DNA of 31,018 nucleotides from assembly GCA_034658655.1 (NCBI GenBank), contig JAYEFQ010000149.1, positions 1 to 31,018 of the forward strand. The letters are read 5' to 3'. This DNA is from JAQIBY01 sp034658655. Its GTDB lineage: Bacteria > Bacteroidota > Bacteroidia > Bacteroidales > ML635J-15. The stretch's first letter is position 1; every line of letters begins with the position of its first letter. The position numbers and the translations under genes are program-made. The notes beneath the pieces are model-generated. The model did no database searches, was not told where the DNA came from, and saw only the letters and a list, made by a program, of their open reading frames with translations. Positions 7,329 to 14,530 of the stretch are shown in pieces.

Positions 7329-9761
7329 ATGAAACGTGTTTTTTATTTATTTATACTAATAATTAATTTATCAGCCTACGCACAAAAATCAGGAAGAATT
7401 GAGGCGATAGTACTTGACAGCGAGAATAACCCTATCGAATTTGTTAATGTTTTTCTTACTTCTGTTAACGACTCTACAACTATTGTCAACGCTACTATTA
7501 CAAACAATACTGGTGATTTTATTTTGACAAATGTTCCTTTTGGTAACTATCATATTCATTTTCAGTTTATCGGATTCGTAAATTATCAACAAACTGTATT
7601 ACTAAACGATGCAACTAAAAATATAGATATAGGAACAATAACATTGAGACAGGATGCAATCGCATTGAACTCAGTTGAGATAACCGCTTTTCGCAACCTA
7701 ATTCAGAAAACCGAAGAAGGAATTGTGGTAAACGCATTGGAAAATTTGACACAAATTGGCGGTACAGCAGCCGACTTAATGAAGAATATGCCTGGGGTTC
7801 AGGTAGATATGGAAGGAAATCTAAGCATGAGGGGAAAACCCCCCTTAATAATGATAAACGGCAGGGTTTCCGGTATTGGCGGAGTGGACAGAGTAACAAA
7901 TTTAAATCAAATCCCTGCAAGCTCCATCGAACGCATCGAAATTATTACAAACCCGTCTGCAAAATACGATGCCGATGCCGAAAGCGGAATTATAAACATT
8001 ATTCTTAAAAAAGGCAATGAAAATCTTGGCACAACCGGAGCGTCAGCTTTGGGAGGCGGTTTTGGAGCACGCTATCGCATAAACGGTTCTTTCCTTATTA
8101 ACCATAATACACCTAAATGGAATTTAGGTCTGGCTTACGACAATTGGTTTACTACCAGAACACGCACGGTAAACAGACAGCGTACTCAATACGATTCTGA
8201 CGATAAATATTTTCTGTCACAGCCACGGGAAGACGAACGTACCATACAAACCCAAACGGCACGGTTTAATGTAGGCTATACCCCAAATAAAAAAAACAGT
8301 TTCAGACTAGAAGGAATATGGCTATTTGAAGGACAAGATAATGATGAAACCATTGTAAGTACCACGGAAACATCATCGCATGACTTCACAAGCCGTAATA
8401 GCAGGTTTTCAAACGAAATCAGGCGTTTCCATACAGGTGAACTTTTGTTTAATTATACGAGAAATTTCAACCAAAACAGAGTGCTTAGTATTGATGCAAG
8501 CTCTGCTATTGAATACAACAGGGAAAACACCTACATCTCAACACAGAATTTAACGGAGCAAAACTCCCTAATAGGAGACTCTTTATTCCAAAAAACACAC
8601 TTTTACGAAGATGCCAATCTGACCAATTTCTCAATAAACTATCTGCATCCGATAAAAGAAATAGGAATAATTGAAACCGGTTATAAATCCACATTTAGAT
8701 TTATAAATGATGATTATGGTCGTTTCAACCAACAAACCGACAGTCTTATAGCCGACAATTTTATAACCGATGAATCTCACACCGATATTTTTAAATTTAA
8801 CGAACAAATTCATGCTTTTTATCTGCAATACACAGGTTGGACAGGGACACAACAAGAGCCAAAATTGAAATACCAATTCGGCATCAGGCCCGAACAGGTT
8901 TTAAACACAGGCGATAATGCTCAGTCATCTTACAATTTTTCTAACAACTATTTTCATCTTTATCCATCGGCATCTTTGATTTATTATACGCATAGAAGAA
9001 ATTCGTATAAACTCGCTTACAGCAAACGAATTAATCGACCATCAATCGGCCATTACAGTCCCTTTATTGACATTACCGATTCGTTGAATGTTTGGTCAGG
9101 AAATCCCGATATTGAACCTGAAATTTCGCATGCTATTGAATTTACCTGCAACCATGCTTTTAAAAATGCAAGTTTTTCTACTTCATTATTTTCCCGATTC
9201 ACAAGCAATAGCATTTTCCCTTATACAACTATCGATAGTAGCGAAGTAAGTATAACACGACCCGAAAATTTCGGTAATTCATCAACTTATGGTGTAGAAG
9301 TTATTTTCACTTATAATCCATTTGATTTTTGGAGAATAAATATAGATGCTTCATTATACGAGCAAAGAATTGAACAAAATGCCCAATTCCAAAATACTTT
9401 AAAAAATCAACTATCTGGCTATGCTAAATTTATTAATAATTTTGATGTATGGAAAAACGGTAGGTTTCAAATTACTGCAAACTACACATCGCCAATTGCT
9501 ATACCACAAGGCTTAAGAAAAGAAGTATATTTTATTGACCTCGGATTTCAGCAAAAAATCTTAAAAGGTCAAGGGCGATTGGCTTTAACAGTTACAGATA
9601 TATTTGATACACAAAGCAGTGAGACTACAATTTCAGGCAGTAATTTTGAATATACACACTATCGAAAAGTAGATACAAGAGCAATTGTTTTAATTTTTGC
9701 TTATACTTTTAAATCGGAATTTAAAGAAGAACTTTTAGAAAATAAATTTAAAAACGAGTAA
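7329..9761 (+). CDS. TonB-dependent receptor-family outer-membrane beta-barrel protein, 810 aa
   Basis: The protein should sit in the outer membrane. Residues 1-18 are a signal peptide ending SAYAQ. A carboxypeptidase-regulatory-like beta-sandwich follows (about 20-110), then a plug domain (about 125-235, with MPGVQVDMEGNLSMRG and IERIEIITNPSAKYDADAESG). The remainder is a large beta-barrel of the outer-membrane beta-barrel 3 type (Pfam OMP_b-brl_3 style). Such proteins are related to TonB receptors, but their ligands are mostly unknown. The lipoprotein gene follows after 2 bp, so the two are co-transcribed and probably act together, as receptor/lipoprotein pairs often do in this phylum. The upstream 270 bp is AT-rich and I could not place a clear promoter. 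The C terminus (LLENKFKNE) does not end in an aromatic residue. Confidence 0.85.
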   Translation: MKRVFYLFILIINLSAYAQKSGRIEAIVLDSENNPIEFVNVFLTSVNDSTTIVNATITNNTGDFILTNVPFGNYHIHFQFIGFVNYQQTVLLNDATKNIDIGTITLRQDAIALNSVEITAFRNLIQKTEEGIVVNALENLTQIGGTAADLMKNMPGVQVDMEGNLSMRGKPPLIMINGRVSGIGGVDRVTNLNQIPASSIERIEIITNPSAKYDADAESGIINIILKKGNENLGTTGASALGGGFGARYRINGSFLINHNTPKWNLGLAYDNWFTTRTRTVNRQRTQYDSDDKYFLSQPREDERTIQTQTARFNVGYTPNKKNSFRLEGIWLFEGQDNDETIVSTTETSSHDFTSRNSRFSNEIRRFHTGELLFNYTRNFNQNRVLSIDASSAIEYNRENTYISTQNLTEQNSLIGDSLFQKTHFYEDANLTNFSINYLHPIKEIGIIETGYKSTFRFINDDYGRFNQQTDSLIADNFITDESHTDIFKFNEQIHAFYLQYTGWTGTQQEPKLKYQFGIRPEQVLNTGDNAQSSYNFSNNYFHLYPSASLIYYTHRRNSYKLAYSKRINRPSIGHYSPFIDITDSLNVWSGNPDIEPEISHAIEFTCNHAFKNASFSTSLFSRFTSNSIFPYTTIDSSEVSITRPENFGNSSTYGVEVIFTYNPFDFWRINIDASLYEQRIEQNAQFQNTLKNQLSGYAKFINNFDVWKNGRFQITANYTSPIAIPQGLRKEVYFIDLGFQQKILKGQGRLALTVTDIFDTQSSETTISGSNFEYTHYRKVDTRAIVLIFAYTFKSEFKEELLENKFKNE

Positions 9762-9763
9762 GT

Positions 9764-10444
9764 ATGAAAACATTAGTAATCTCAATCGCAATCCTGCTGA
9801 GCATTGCCTCATGCAGAAATTCAACCCCGAATAACAATAAAATTGAAAATGTAGTTTCTGATGCGAAATTCGATAGCGATACACTTTTCAATTTTGAAAA
9901 TGAGGTAGAAGGTAAGCTTCCAAAAGGATTTTTCTCAACAGCTACCGGAAAAGCAAAAAACATAAAGTGGAGCATTGTAAACGACAACGGCAATAAAGTA
10001 GTTGAACAACAGGCAATTAATGAAGGTAGTTGTTTTAATTTACTAATTTTTGACAAAAACGGGTACAAGGATTTTACAGCCACTGTGAAAATAAAAGCCA
10101 TTTCAGGGGAGATAGACCAGGGAGGTGGTCTTATTTGGCGATACATTGATAAAGACAATTATTACATTGCACGGTACAACCCGCTTGAAAACAATTTCAG
10201 GTTCTATCGTGTCGTTAACGGCAGGCGCAAGCAGTTGGTGAGCGTGAACAGCAACATTAAGCAGGGTGAATGGTGTACCATGACAATTGAAATGAAGGGA
10301 AATAAAATCATTTGTTCCTTGAATGCAGAAAAAATAATTGAAGCAAGCGATGACACATTTCAATCAGCAGGGTTTATCGGTTTCTGGACAAAAGCAGATG
10401 CAGTTACGTATTTTGATGACATGAAAATCAATAAAGACAAATAA
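9764..10444 (+). CDS. Lipoprotein with jelly-roll (LamG/DUF1080-like) domain, 226 aa
   Basis: The signal peptide ends in a lipobox (LSIASC), with lipidation expected at C17. Residues about 40-222 have the pattern of a concanavalin-like jelly roll: a FNFENEVEGKLPKGF strand near the start, GGGLIWRYIDKDNYYIARYN in the centre, and the closing AGFIGFWTKADAVTYFDDMKI. This fold is common in sugar-binding and glycoside hydrolase-associated domains. No catalytic Glu pair typical of family 16 glycosidases is evident, so binding is more likely than hydrolysis. It starts 2 bp after the barrel gene and probably forms an outer-membrane pair with it. The ligand is unknown. Confidence 0.75.
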   Translation: MKTLVISIAILLSIASCRNSTPNNNKIENVVSDAKFDSDTLFNFENEVEGKLPKGFFSTATGKAKNIKWSIVNDNGNKVVEQQAINEGSCFNLLIFDKNGYKDFTATVKIKAISGEIDQGGGLIWRYIDKDNYYIARYNPLENNFRFYRVVNGRRKQLVSVNSNIKQGEWCTMTIEMKGNKIICSLNAEKIIEASDDTFQSAGFIGFWTKADAVTYFDDMKINKDK

Positions 10445-10874
10445 AAACAACTTTGCATTGACAAAAAAAGTACAGGCATACATTGTATATGCTATAATTA
10501 CGGACATTCGTGGTAAATTGACACTTTGTGTAAGAAAGAAACATTTGTGCAAATTTAAAACGATAGTGCTCTGAAATCCCGCAACTACGCATATACTTGT
10601 CCGTTGGATGCAAGCGTAAAGAAAGTTTATTGACAAAAACGGATAGTGCTAACTTGAGGAAATTTATTTTGTTTTTTTTCCACGCGTCGGTACTTGAATC
10701 GTTGGTACAAAATATCTCATCCTAAAACAAATGGTTATACTTCTCTTATTACTTGCAATTTAAAAGCGTAAGAGTAATCCTTCTGTGTACGCATAACATA
10801 CTTGTTCTTATTTTCTTCTTTCATAACATTACTTTTTGTGTAATGCTATTTTAGGACGAGACATATACCGTATC
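10445..10874. other. Non-coding stretch with a 147-bp inverted-repeat element
   Basis: No gene is supported. A 13-bp inverted repeat with one mismatch bounds 10715-10861: TCTCATCCTAAAA at the left and TTTTAGGACGAGA at the right. Inside, CATTAC/GTAATG form a small hairpin near 10836-10850. This has the size and shape of a MITE, but no target duplication is evident. Short motifs recur upstream: ATTGACA (three times) and GATAGTGCT (twice). Confidence 0.4.
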
Positions 10875-10950
10875 ATATTAAAAAAAGCGACTTGCTTTTG
10901 CAAACCGCTTTTTGACTATTTCTGAGCTCCTCCTCTTGGACTCGAACCAA
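10875..10950. repeat. Copy 1 of a 76-bp repeat: tRNA-Asn 3' end plus terminator (broken copy)
   Basis: It matches 11188-11263 at 75 of 76 positions (C at 10916 versus T at 11229). On the minus strand it carries the T-arm and 3' acceptor strand of tRNA-Asn (10927-10950) and the tRNA's terminator (10881-10913). A further 12-nt piece of the anticodon arm (GATTAACAGTCA, 10973-10984) follows after 22 unrelated bases. No D-arm or 5' half is present, so it is a tRNA fragment. Confidence 0.85.
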
Positions 10951-10974
10951 ATCCGAAAGCTTTCGGAGCTCAGA
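10921..10974 (-). pseudogene. tRNA-Asn fragment interrupted by a palindrome
   Basis: Between the T-arm and the anticodon-arm piece lie 22 bases where the intact gene has 9. They hold a perfect 16-bp palindrome, TCCGAAAGCTTTCGGA (10952-10967). TCTGAGCTCC (10921-10930) is repeated in inverted form as GGAGCTCAGA (10965-10974), so the tRNA's own 3' end has been copied back in reverse. The fragment cannot form a tRNA. Confidence 0.6.
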
Positions 10975-11001
10975 TTAACAGTCATATTTATTTTTTAATT
11001 T

Positions 11002-11101
11002 NNNNNNNNNNNNNNNNNNNNNNNNNNNNNNNNNNNNNNNNNNNNNNNNNNNNNNNNNNNNNNNNNNNNNNNNNNNNNNNNNNNNNNNNNNNNNNNNNNN
11101 N
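11002..11101. other. Assembly gap of exactly 100 N
   Basis: The round number suggests a scaffold gap of unknown true size. It truncates a GIY-YIG gene and separates the two copies of the tRNA-Asn repeat. Distances across it should not be trusted. Confidence 0.97.
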
Positions 11102-11179
11102 TGAAGCATTTAAACTTGTAGCACCAATATAAAACCCATTAAGTTTTTCGCTGAATAGTATGTAGCATCTATAATTCAT
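11102..11179 (-). CDS. GIY-YIG nuclease family protein, N-terminal part only (cut by gap)
   Basis: An ATG at 11177-11179 (complement) opens a frame of 26 residues before the gap. It begins MNYRCYILFSEKLNGFYIGA. The YxCYIL...FYIGAT pattern is the first strand pair of the GIY-YIG nuclease fold; the first motif Tyr is at residue 6 (CYI) and FYIG at 16-19. Small stand-alone members in Bacteroidota are typically about 80-100 aa. The catalytic Arg and Glu would lie in the gap. An in-frame upstream extension runs back through the tRNA terminator and is not credible. It starts 15 nt after the tRNA-Asn terminator in the same orientation, between the two copies of the tRNA-derived repeat. Confidence 0.72.
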
Positions 11180-11187
11180 AAGTAAAT

Positions 11188-11263
11188 ATATTAAAAAAAG
11201 CGACTTGCTTTTGCAAACCGCTTTTTGATTATTTCTGAGCTCCTCCTCTTGGACTCGAACCAA
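11188..11263. repeat. Copy 2 of the 76-bp repeat, inside and downstream of the intact tRNA-Asn
   Basis: This is the same sequence as 10875-10950 with one mismatch, in direct orientation. It covers the tRNA 3' end from the T-arm and about 52 bp of downstream DNA including the terminator. Identity ends within the tRNA at 11263. Confidence 0.85.
11194..11226 (-). terminator. Terminator of tRNA-Asn
   Basis: On the minus strand AAAAGCG and CGCTTTT form the outer stem. TTGC and GCAA form an inner stem after a one-base mismatch, and a T-run of seven or more follows. An identical hairpin is at 10881-10913 in the broken copy. Confidence 0.75.
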
Positions 11264-11313
11264 GGACCCTCTGATTAACAGTCAGATGCTCTAACCAGCT
11301 GAGCTAAGGAGGA
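11240..11313 (-). tRNA. tRNA-Asn (GTT)
   Basis: A complete 74-nt cloverleaf reads on the minus strand. The acceptor TCCTCCT pairs with AGGAGGA, the D-arm contains AGCTCAGCTGGTTAGAGC, and the T-loop is GGTTCGAGTCC. The anticodon GTT (complement of 11277-11279) is in loop CTGTTAA. The discriminator is G and no CCA is encoded. A canonical promoter lies about 50 bp upstream and a terminator 13 bp downstream. Confidence 0.95.
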
Positions 11314-11361
11314 AGATCGTTGCGCAATCACAACCCATTGGGTTTTTTGTCAATTGCGATG

Positions 11362-11393
11362 CAAATGTAAACCGTTTTGTTAACTTTACCAAA
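11362..11393 (-). promoter_or_regulatory. Promoter of tRNA-Asn
   Basis: On the minus strand TTTG (11390-11393) and TACATTTG (11362-11369) are separated by exactly 20 bp, a full match to the Bacteroidetes consensus. The predicted leader is about 40 nt. It overlaps the upstream region of the divergent PfkB kinase gene. Confidence 0.7.
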
Positions 11394-11421
11394 ATTTTTG
11401 ACAAGAAAAATTAAAGCAAAT

Positions 11422-12399
11422 ATGAAAATTATTGGAATCGGTAATGCGCTTGTGGATATTATGACAAGATTAGACAAGGATGAATTCCTGAGCAACAACA
11501 ACTTACCAAAAGGCAGCATGCAACTTGTGGATGCTGAAAAATCACTAGAATTATTAAAATCTGCGGATCGCTTTGAAAAACAACAAGTCTCAGGTGGATC
11601 TGCAGCAAACACTATCAGAAGCCTTGCCAGACTTGGGGTGGATGTGAGTTTCCTCGGAAAGGTAGGACAAGATGATCTTGGGGTCTTTTATGAAAAAGAG
11701 ATGCAAGATTATGGCGTGAAAACCTTAATGTCAAAATCCGATATCCCAACAGGAACAGCACTGGCATTGGTAAGTCCAGATGGTGAAAGAACATTTGCAA
11801 CCCATCTAGGTGCTGCTGTAATGCTCATGCCCAACGACATCTCAGAAAAAGCAATGAATAATAACGACATCATCTATCTCGAAGGCTATCTCGTTATGAA
11901 TCATGCCTTACTTGAGCGTGCAGCTGAATTGAAAAATCAGCATAACATGAAAATTGCAATCGACTTAGCGTCTTTTAATGTGGTAGAAGCGGAACATGAA
12001 TTTTTAACTGATTTTGTGAAAAATCATGTGGATATAGTTTTTGCAAATGAAGAAGAAGCCGCTGCATTTTTTCCAGGAAAATCACCAGAAGAGGCAGTAG
12101 TTGCCTTCAGCGAAATGGTAGAAATCGCGATTGTAAAAGTTGGTGCTGAAGGTGCCTATATCCGACAAGGCGATACCCAAGTAAAAGTTCCCGGACGTTC
12201 TGCAAATTCTATCGACACAACTGGTGCTGGCGATAATTTTGCAGCAGGATTCTTTTACGGATTATCAAATAATTTGGGACTGGAAAAATCAGGACATATC
12301 GCTAACCTAATGGGTTGCAATGTAATCGAAGTGATTGGCACAAGCATGGATGAAAATCGATGGAAAAATATTTTTTCGGTGATTGATGAAATCAAATAG
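11422..12399 (+). CDS. PfkB-family carbohydrate kinase, probably adenosine kinase type, 325 aa
   Basis: The enzyme transfers phosphate from ATP to a ribose-type hydroxyl in the cytoplasm. The substrate is most likely adenosine or another nucleoside, as in the adenosine kinase branch of the family. The N-terminal PfkB signature is QQVSGGSAANTIRSLARLG (54-72), with the GG hinge at 58-59. The C-terminal signature DTTGAGDNFAAG (265-276) contains the catalytic base D271 and the anion hole. Length is normal. I start at ATG 11422 (MKIIGIGNALVDIM); an upstream ATG at 11377 would add 15 residues foreign to the family. It is divergent from tRNA-Asn and converges on the deoxynucleoside kinase gene. Adenosine, inosine and sugar kinases of this family cannot be separated with certainty by eye. 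Confidence 0.85.
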   Translation: MKIIGIGNALVDIMTRLDKDEFLSNNNLPKGSMQLVDAEKSLELLKSADRFEKQQVSGGSAANTIRSLARLGVDVSFLGKVGQDDLGVFYEKEMQDYGVKTLMSKSDIPTGTALALVSPDGERTFATHLGAAVMLMPNDISEKAMNNNDIIYLEGYLVMNHALLERAAELKNQHNMKIAIDLASFNVVEAEHEFLTDFVKNHVDIVFANEEEAAAFFPGKSPEEAVVAFSEMVEIAIVKVGAEGAYIRQGDTQVKVPGRSANSIDTTGAGDNFAAGFFYGLSNNLGLEKSGHIANLMGCNVIEVIGTSMDENRWKNIFSVIDEIK

Positions 12400-12484
12400 C
12401 CAAAAATCTCCTAAATACTGGCTTCTGACTCCTGTTATACCATTTATTAATCACAATCGGTATTAACCTGTATATTCATGCAGG

Positions 12485-13099
12485 CTAAAACAGTCCGTGA
12501 ATATCCGCATCAATGCGATCAATAATATGACTAAGATCCTCTGGCTTATTCATGAAATCCAGATTATCCACATCGACAACTAATAATTTCCCAGCATCAT
12601 ATCCTTGTACCCAAGCTTCGTAGCGTTCATTCAATCGAGTAAGATAATCCAATCGAATACTATTTTCGTACTTTCTGCCACGTTTCCCGATTTGATTCAC
12701 AAGTGTTGGAACGCTAGCACGAAGATAAATCAATAAATCCGGTGGTTCAATAACACGTGTCATTAACTCAAAAAGTGAATGATAATTATCAAAATCTCGG
12801 GTTGACATTAATCCCATACTATGTAGATTCGGCGCAAAAATGGATGCATCTTCGTAAATGGTTCTATCCTGGACCACCTTCTTCCCACTTTTTCTGATAT
12901 TCAATATCTGAGTAAACCGTGAGTTTAAAAAATAAATCTGAAGATTAAAAGACCATCGTTGCATATCTTCATAAAAGTCAGTAAGATATGGATTATCATC
13001 AACATCCTCATAATGAGGCTCCCATTTATAATGTTTAGATAACAATCTTGTTAAGGTAGTTTTCCCTGAGCCAATATTTCCTGCAATTGCAATATGCAT
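12485..13099 (-). CDS. Deoxynucleoside kinase, 204 aa
   Basis: This is a cytoplasmic salvage enzyme phosphorylating deoxynucleosides, most likely deoxyadenosine or deoxyguanosine. The P-loop GNIGSGKT is at 7-14. The family's DRS/ERS-like motif appears as DRTIYED (78-84). The LID segment contains GKRGRKYE (138-145), with Arg residues that contact phosphate. The length matches the bacterial dNK family. It converges on the PfkB kinase, and both could serve nucleoside salvage, though they are on opposite strands. It lies 70 bp downstream of a secreted protein gene on the same strand and may be co-transcribed with it. Substrate choice between dA, dG and dC is not resolved by sequence reading. Confidence 0.88.
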   Translation of the reverse strand: MHIAIAGNIGSGKTTLTRLLSKHYKWEPHYEDVDDNPYLTDFYEDMQRWSFNLQIYFLNSRFTQILNIRKSGKKVVQDRTIYEDASIFAPNLHSMGLMSTRDFDNYHSLFELMTRVIEPPDLLIYLRASVPTLVNQIGKRGRKYENSIRLDYLTRLNERYEAWVQGYDAGKLLVVDVDNLDFMNKPEDLSHIIDRIDADIHGLF

Positions 13100-13169
13100 A
13101 GTTTTTTGATGTTAAAAATGAACACACTAAGATAATATGCTTTTTTCAATTAAGCATACTATTTTGTAA

Positions 13170-13925
13170 TTATCTCATTTGGCTTCGATTTAAATTACCT
13201 TTGAAAAGATAAACAAATTCATCCCCATATATCGAAAACCGTTTAATAGGCACAGGAATGCTCATTATTTCTTTTGATTCGGCACGATTTAAATCATAAC
13301 AAAAAAGCGCTCGATCCTTTATATAATAAACACAATCATTCTTCACCACAGGCCTCCCTAAAAAAGCCAATGGAAGCGTTTTAACAAAACCAGCATATCC
13401 ATTAAATATTAGCAAATTTCCAGAATCATAACTTAAAAACAATTGCCGTTCATACTCCTGAAGAAAGATGGGTTTCCCTGAAGTTTCAATTTCTCCGCTT
13501 TTTAAATCCTGATTTCCAAGCGGGTCAATATGCACAATTTGATTACGTGTGCCATCAAAAATCCAAAATCCGCCACGAGCCGCTGTGCAAGCAAGCAAGC
13601 TGTTGTAATAATCATAATTATCCAATAAAATAGCGTCTGATATTTCACTCAAGTAATTGTCAAGAAAAAGCACTGTATTAAATCCTGAAGAAAACACCAA
13701 AATCCGCATAGGGTTACTAACGTCAAAACCAGTGACATAAGACGTTTGAGGCAAATCATATACACTAATTAGCTTTCCCTCTGCATTTATTTTTTCTAAG
13801 CGATTTTCTTTTAATACATATTTATTTCCATGGTGATCATACTGCACATCCAGCACTTGCCCTTGTACAAGAAAAGCGAGCCCAAAAAGGAAAATCAAAA
13901 CCAAAAACTGTCGTGTGTTTTGCAT
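13170..13925 (-). CDS. Secreted or periplasmic protein, beta-propeller-like, 251 aa
   Basis: Residues 1-22 form a signal peptide (hydrophobic LVLIFLFGLAFLVQG, cleavage near GQ). The rest consists of repeated beta strands with alternating hydrophobic and aromatic residues and turns such as YDHHGNKYVL and FDGTRNQIVHIDPLGN. This is consistent with a small or partial beta-propeller. There is no lipobox, no T9SS tail and no recognisable catalytic motif. It precedes the dNK gene on the same strand by 70 bp. A consensus promoter lies directly upstream and overlaps the terminator of the Spy-like gene. I do not recognise a named family, and function is unknown. Confidence 0.7.
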   Translation of the reverse strand: MQNTRQFLVLIFLFGLAFLVQGQVLDVQYDHHGNKYVLKENRLEKINAEGKLISVYDLPQTSYVTGFDVSNPMRILVFSSGFNTVLFLDNYLSEISDAILLDNYDYYNSLLACTAARGGFWIFDGTRNQIVHIDPLGNQDLKSGEIETSGKPIFLQEYERQLFLSYDSGNLLIFNGYAGFVKTLPLAFLGRPVVKNDCVYYIKDRALFCYDLNRAESKEIMSIPVPIKRFSIYGDEFVYLFKGNLNRSQMR

Positions 13926-13936
13926 GCTTAAAGATA

Positions 13937-13967
13937 CAAAAATAACACAATAAAAAAGTGCAGCAAA
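13937..13967 (-). promoter_or_regulatory. Promoter of the 251-aa secreted protein gene
   Basis: On the minus strand TTTG (13964-13967) and TATTTTTG (13937-13944) are separated by 19 bp, matching the Bacteroidetes consensus exactly. The -33 box lies inside the stem of the preceding gene's terminator. The predicted leader before the ATG is very short (about 6 nt). Confidence 0.6.
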
Positions 13968-13986
13968 TCCGAAGACTTACTGCACT
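13952..13986 (-). terminator. Terminator of the Spy-like gene
   Basis: On the minus strand a 13-bp stem (arms at 13974-13986 and 13957-13969, two wobble pairs) closes on a TTCG tetraloop and runs into five to six T. It starts about 23 bp after the stop of the Spy-like gene. Confidence 0.85.
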
Positions 13987-14008
13987 ATAATAATGTCATC
14001 TTTCAGCA

Positions 14009-14530
14009 CTAATATCTGTAAGAGCCGTCACGCATTCCGTGTCCGCCCATATGGTGCATTCCACGATCTTTTTGATGCTTATTATTCATGCCGTATCTTC
14101 CGTTTCGAGAAGAACGATGCATATCAAAATAGACTTTTTGTTCGGGTGTTAATAGGTTTCTTACCGCGAGACGATGTGCTACACGATTTTTCTGCATTTC
14201 GCTTTGAATTTCACTCATTGCATCAATTTTGGCATTAATTGCATTTGCATCAGGACTGTCAGCAATTATCAATCTCTGCTTTTCCGCCCGCAGAATTGCC
14301 AAATCGGCCTTTGAATTTTTTACTTCAGCGTAATGTGCATTACGAAGTTCAGTAATTTGCGCTTCTTGTTCATCGCTTAAATCAGGAATTCGACAATCTT
14401 GACCTCGATATTCAGCGTTTGAATTTCTTTGTCTTTGTCCGTCGAAATTACGGCCTTGTCCCTGAACCTGAATCGTGCTTAAAAATAGAACGGCGATAAA
14501 AACCTGTGTTAATAATGTTTTTGTTTTCAT
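14009..14530 (-). CDS. Spy/CpxP-like periplasmic protein with His/Met-rich tail, 173 aa
   Basis: It has a signal peptide (about 1-25, cleavage near QGQG) and two LTxxQ-type motifs: LSDEQ (51-55) and LTPEQ (127-131). These motifs define the Spy/CpxP/ZraP group of periplasmic chaperones and envelope-stress sensors. The part between them is strongly helical. The C terminus (140-173) is rich in His, Met, Gly and Arg (GMHHMGGHGM), which suggests metal binding as in ZraP-like proteins. A single Cys (C46) lies just before the first motif. It is transcribed alone: a TTCG terminator follows and a 600-bp spacer precedes it. A role in metal or envelope stress is inferred from the family. Confidence 0.75.
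   Translation of the reverse strand: MKTKTLLTQVFIAVLFLSTIQVQGQGRNFDGQRQRNSNAEYRGQDCRIPDLSDEQEAQITELRNAHYAEVKNSKADLAILRAEKQRLIIADSPDANAINAKIDAMSEIQSEMQKNRVAHRLAVRNLLTPEQKVYFDMHRSSRNGRYGMNNKHQKDRGMHHMGGHGMRDGSYRY

Noticed and set aside
10988..11263. A 91-aa minus-strand frame covering the gap and the tRNA terminator
   Set aside because: Its upstream part translates the tRNA 3' end and terminator and its downstream part is N. Only the last 26 residues before the gap, from the ATG at 11179, are a credible GIY-YIG start.
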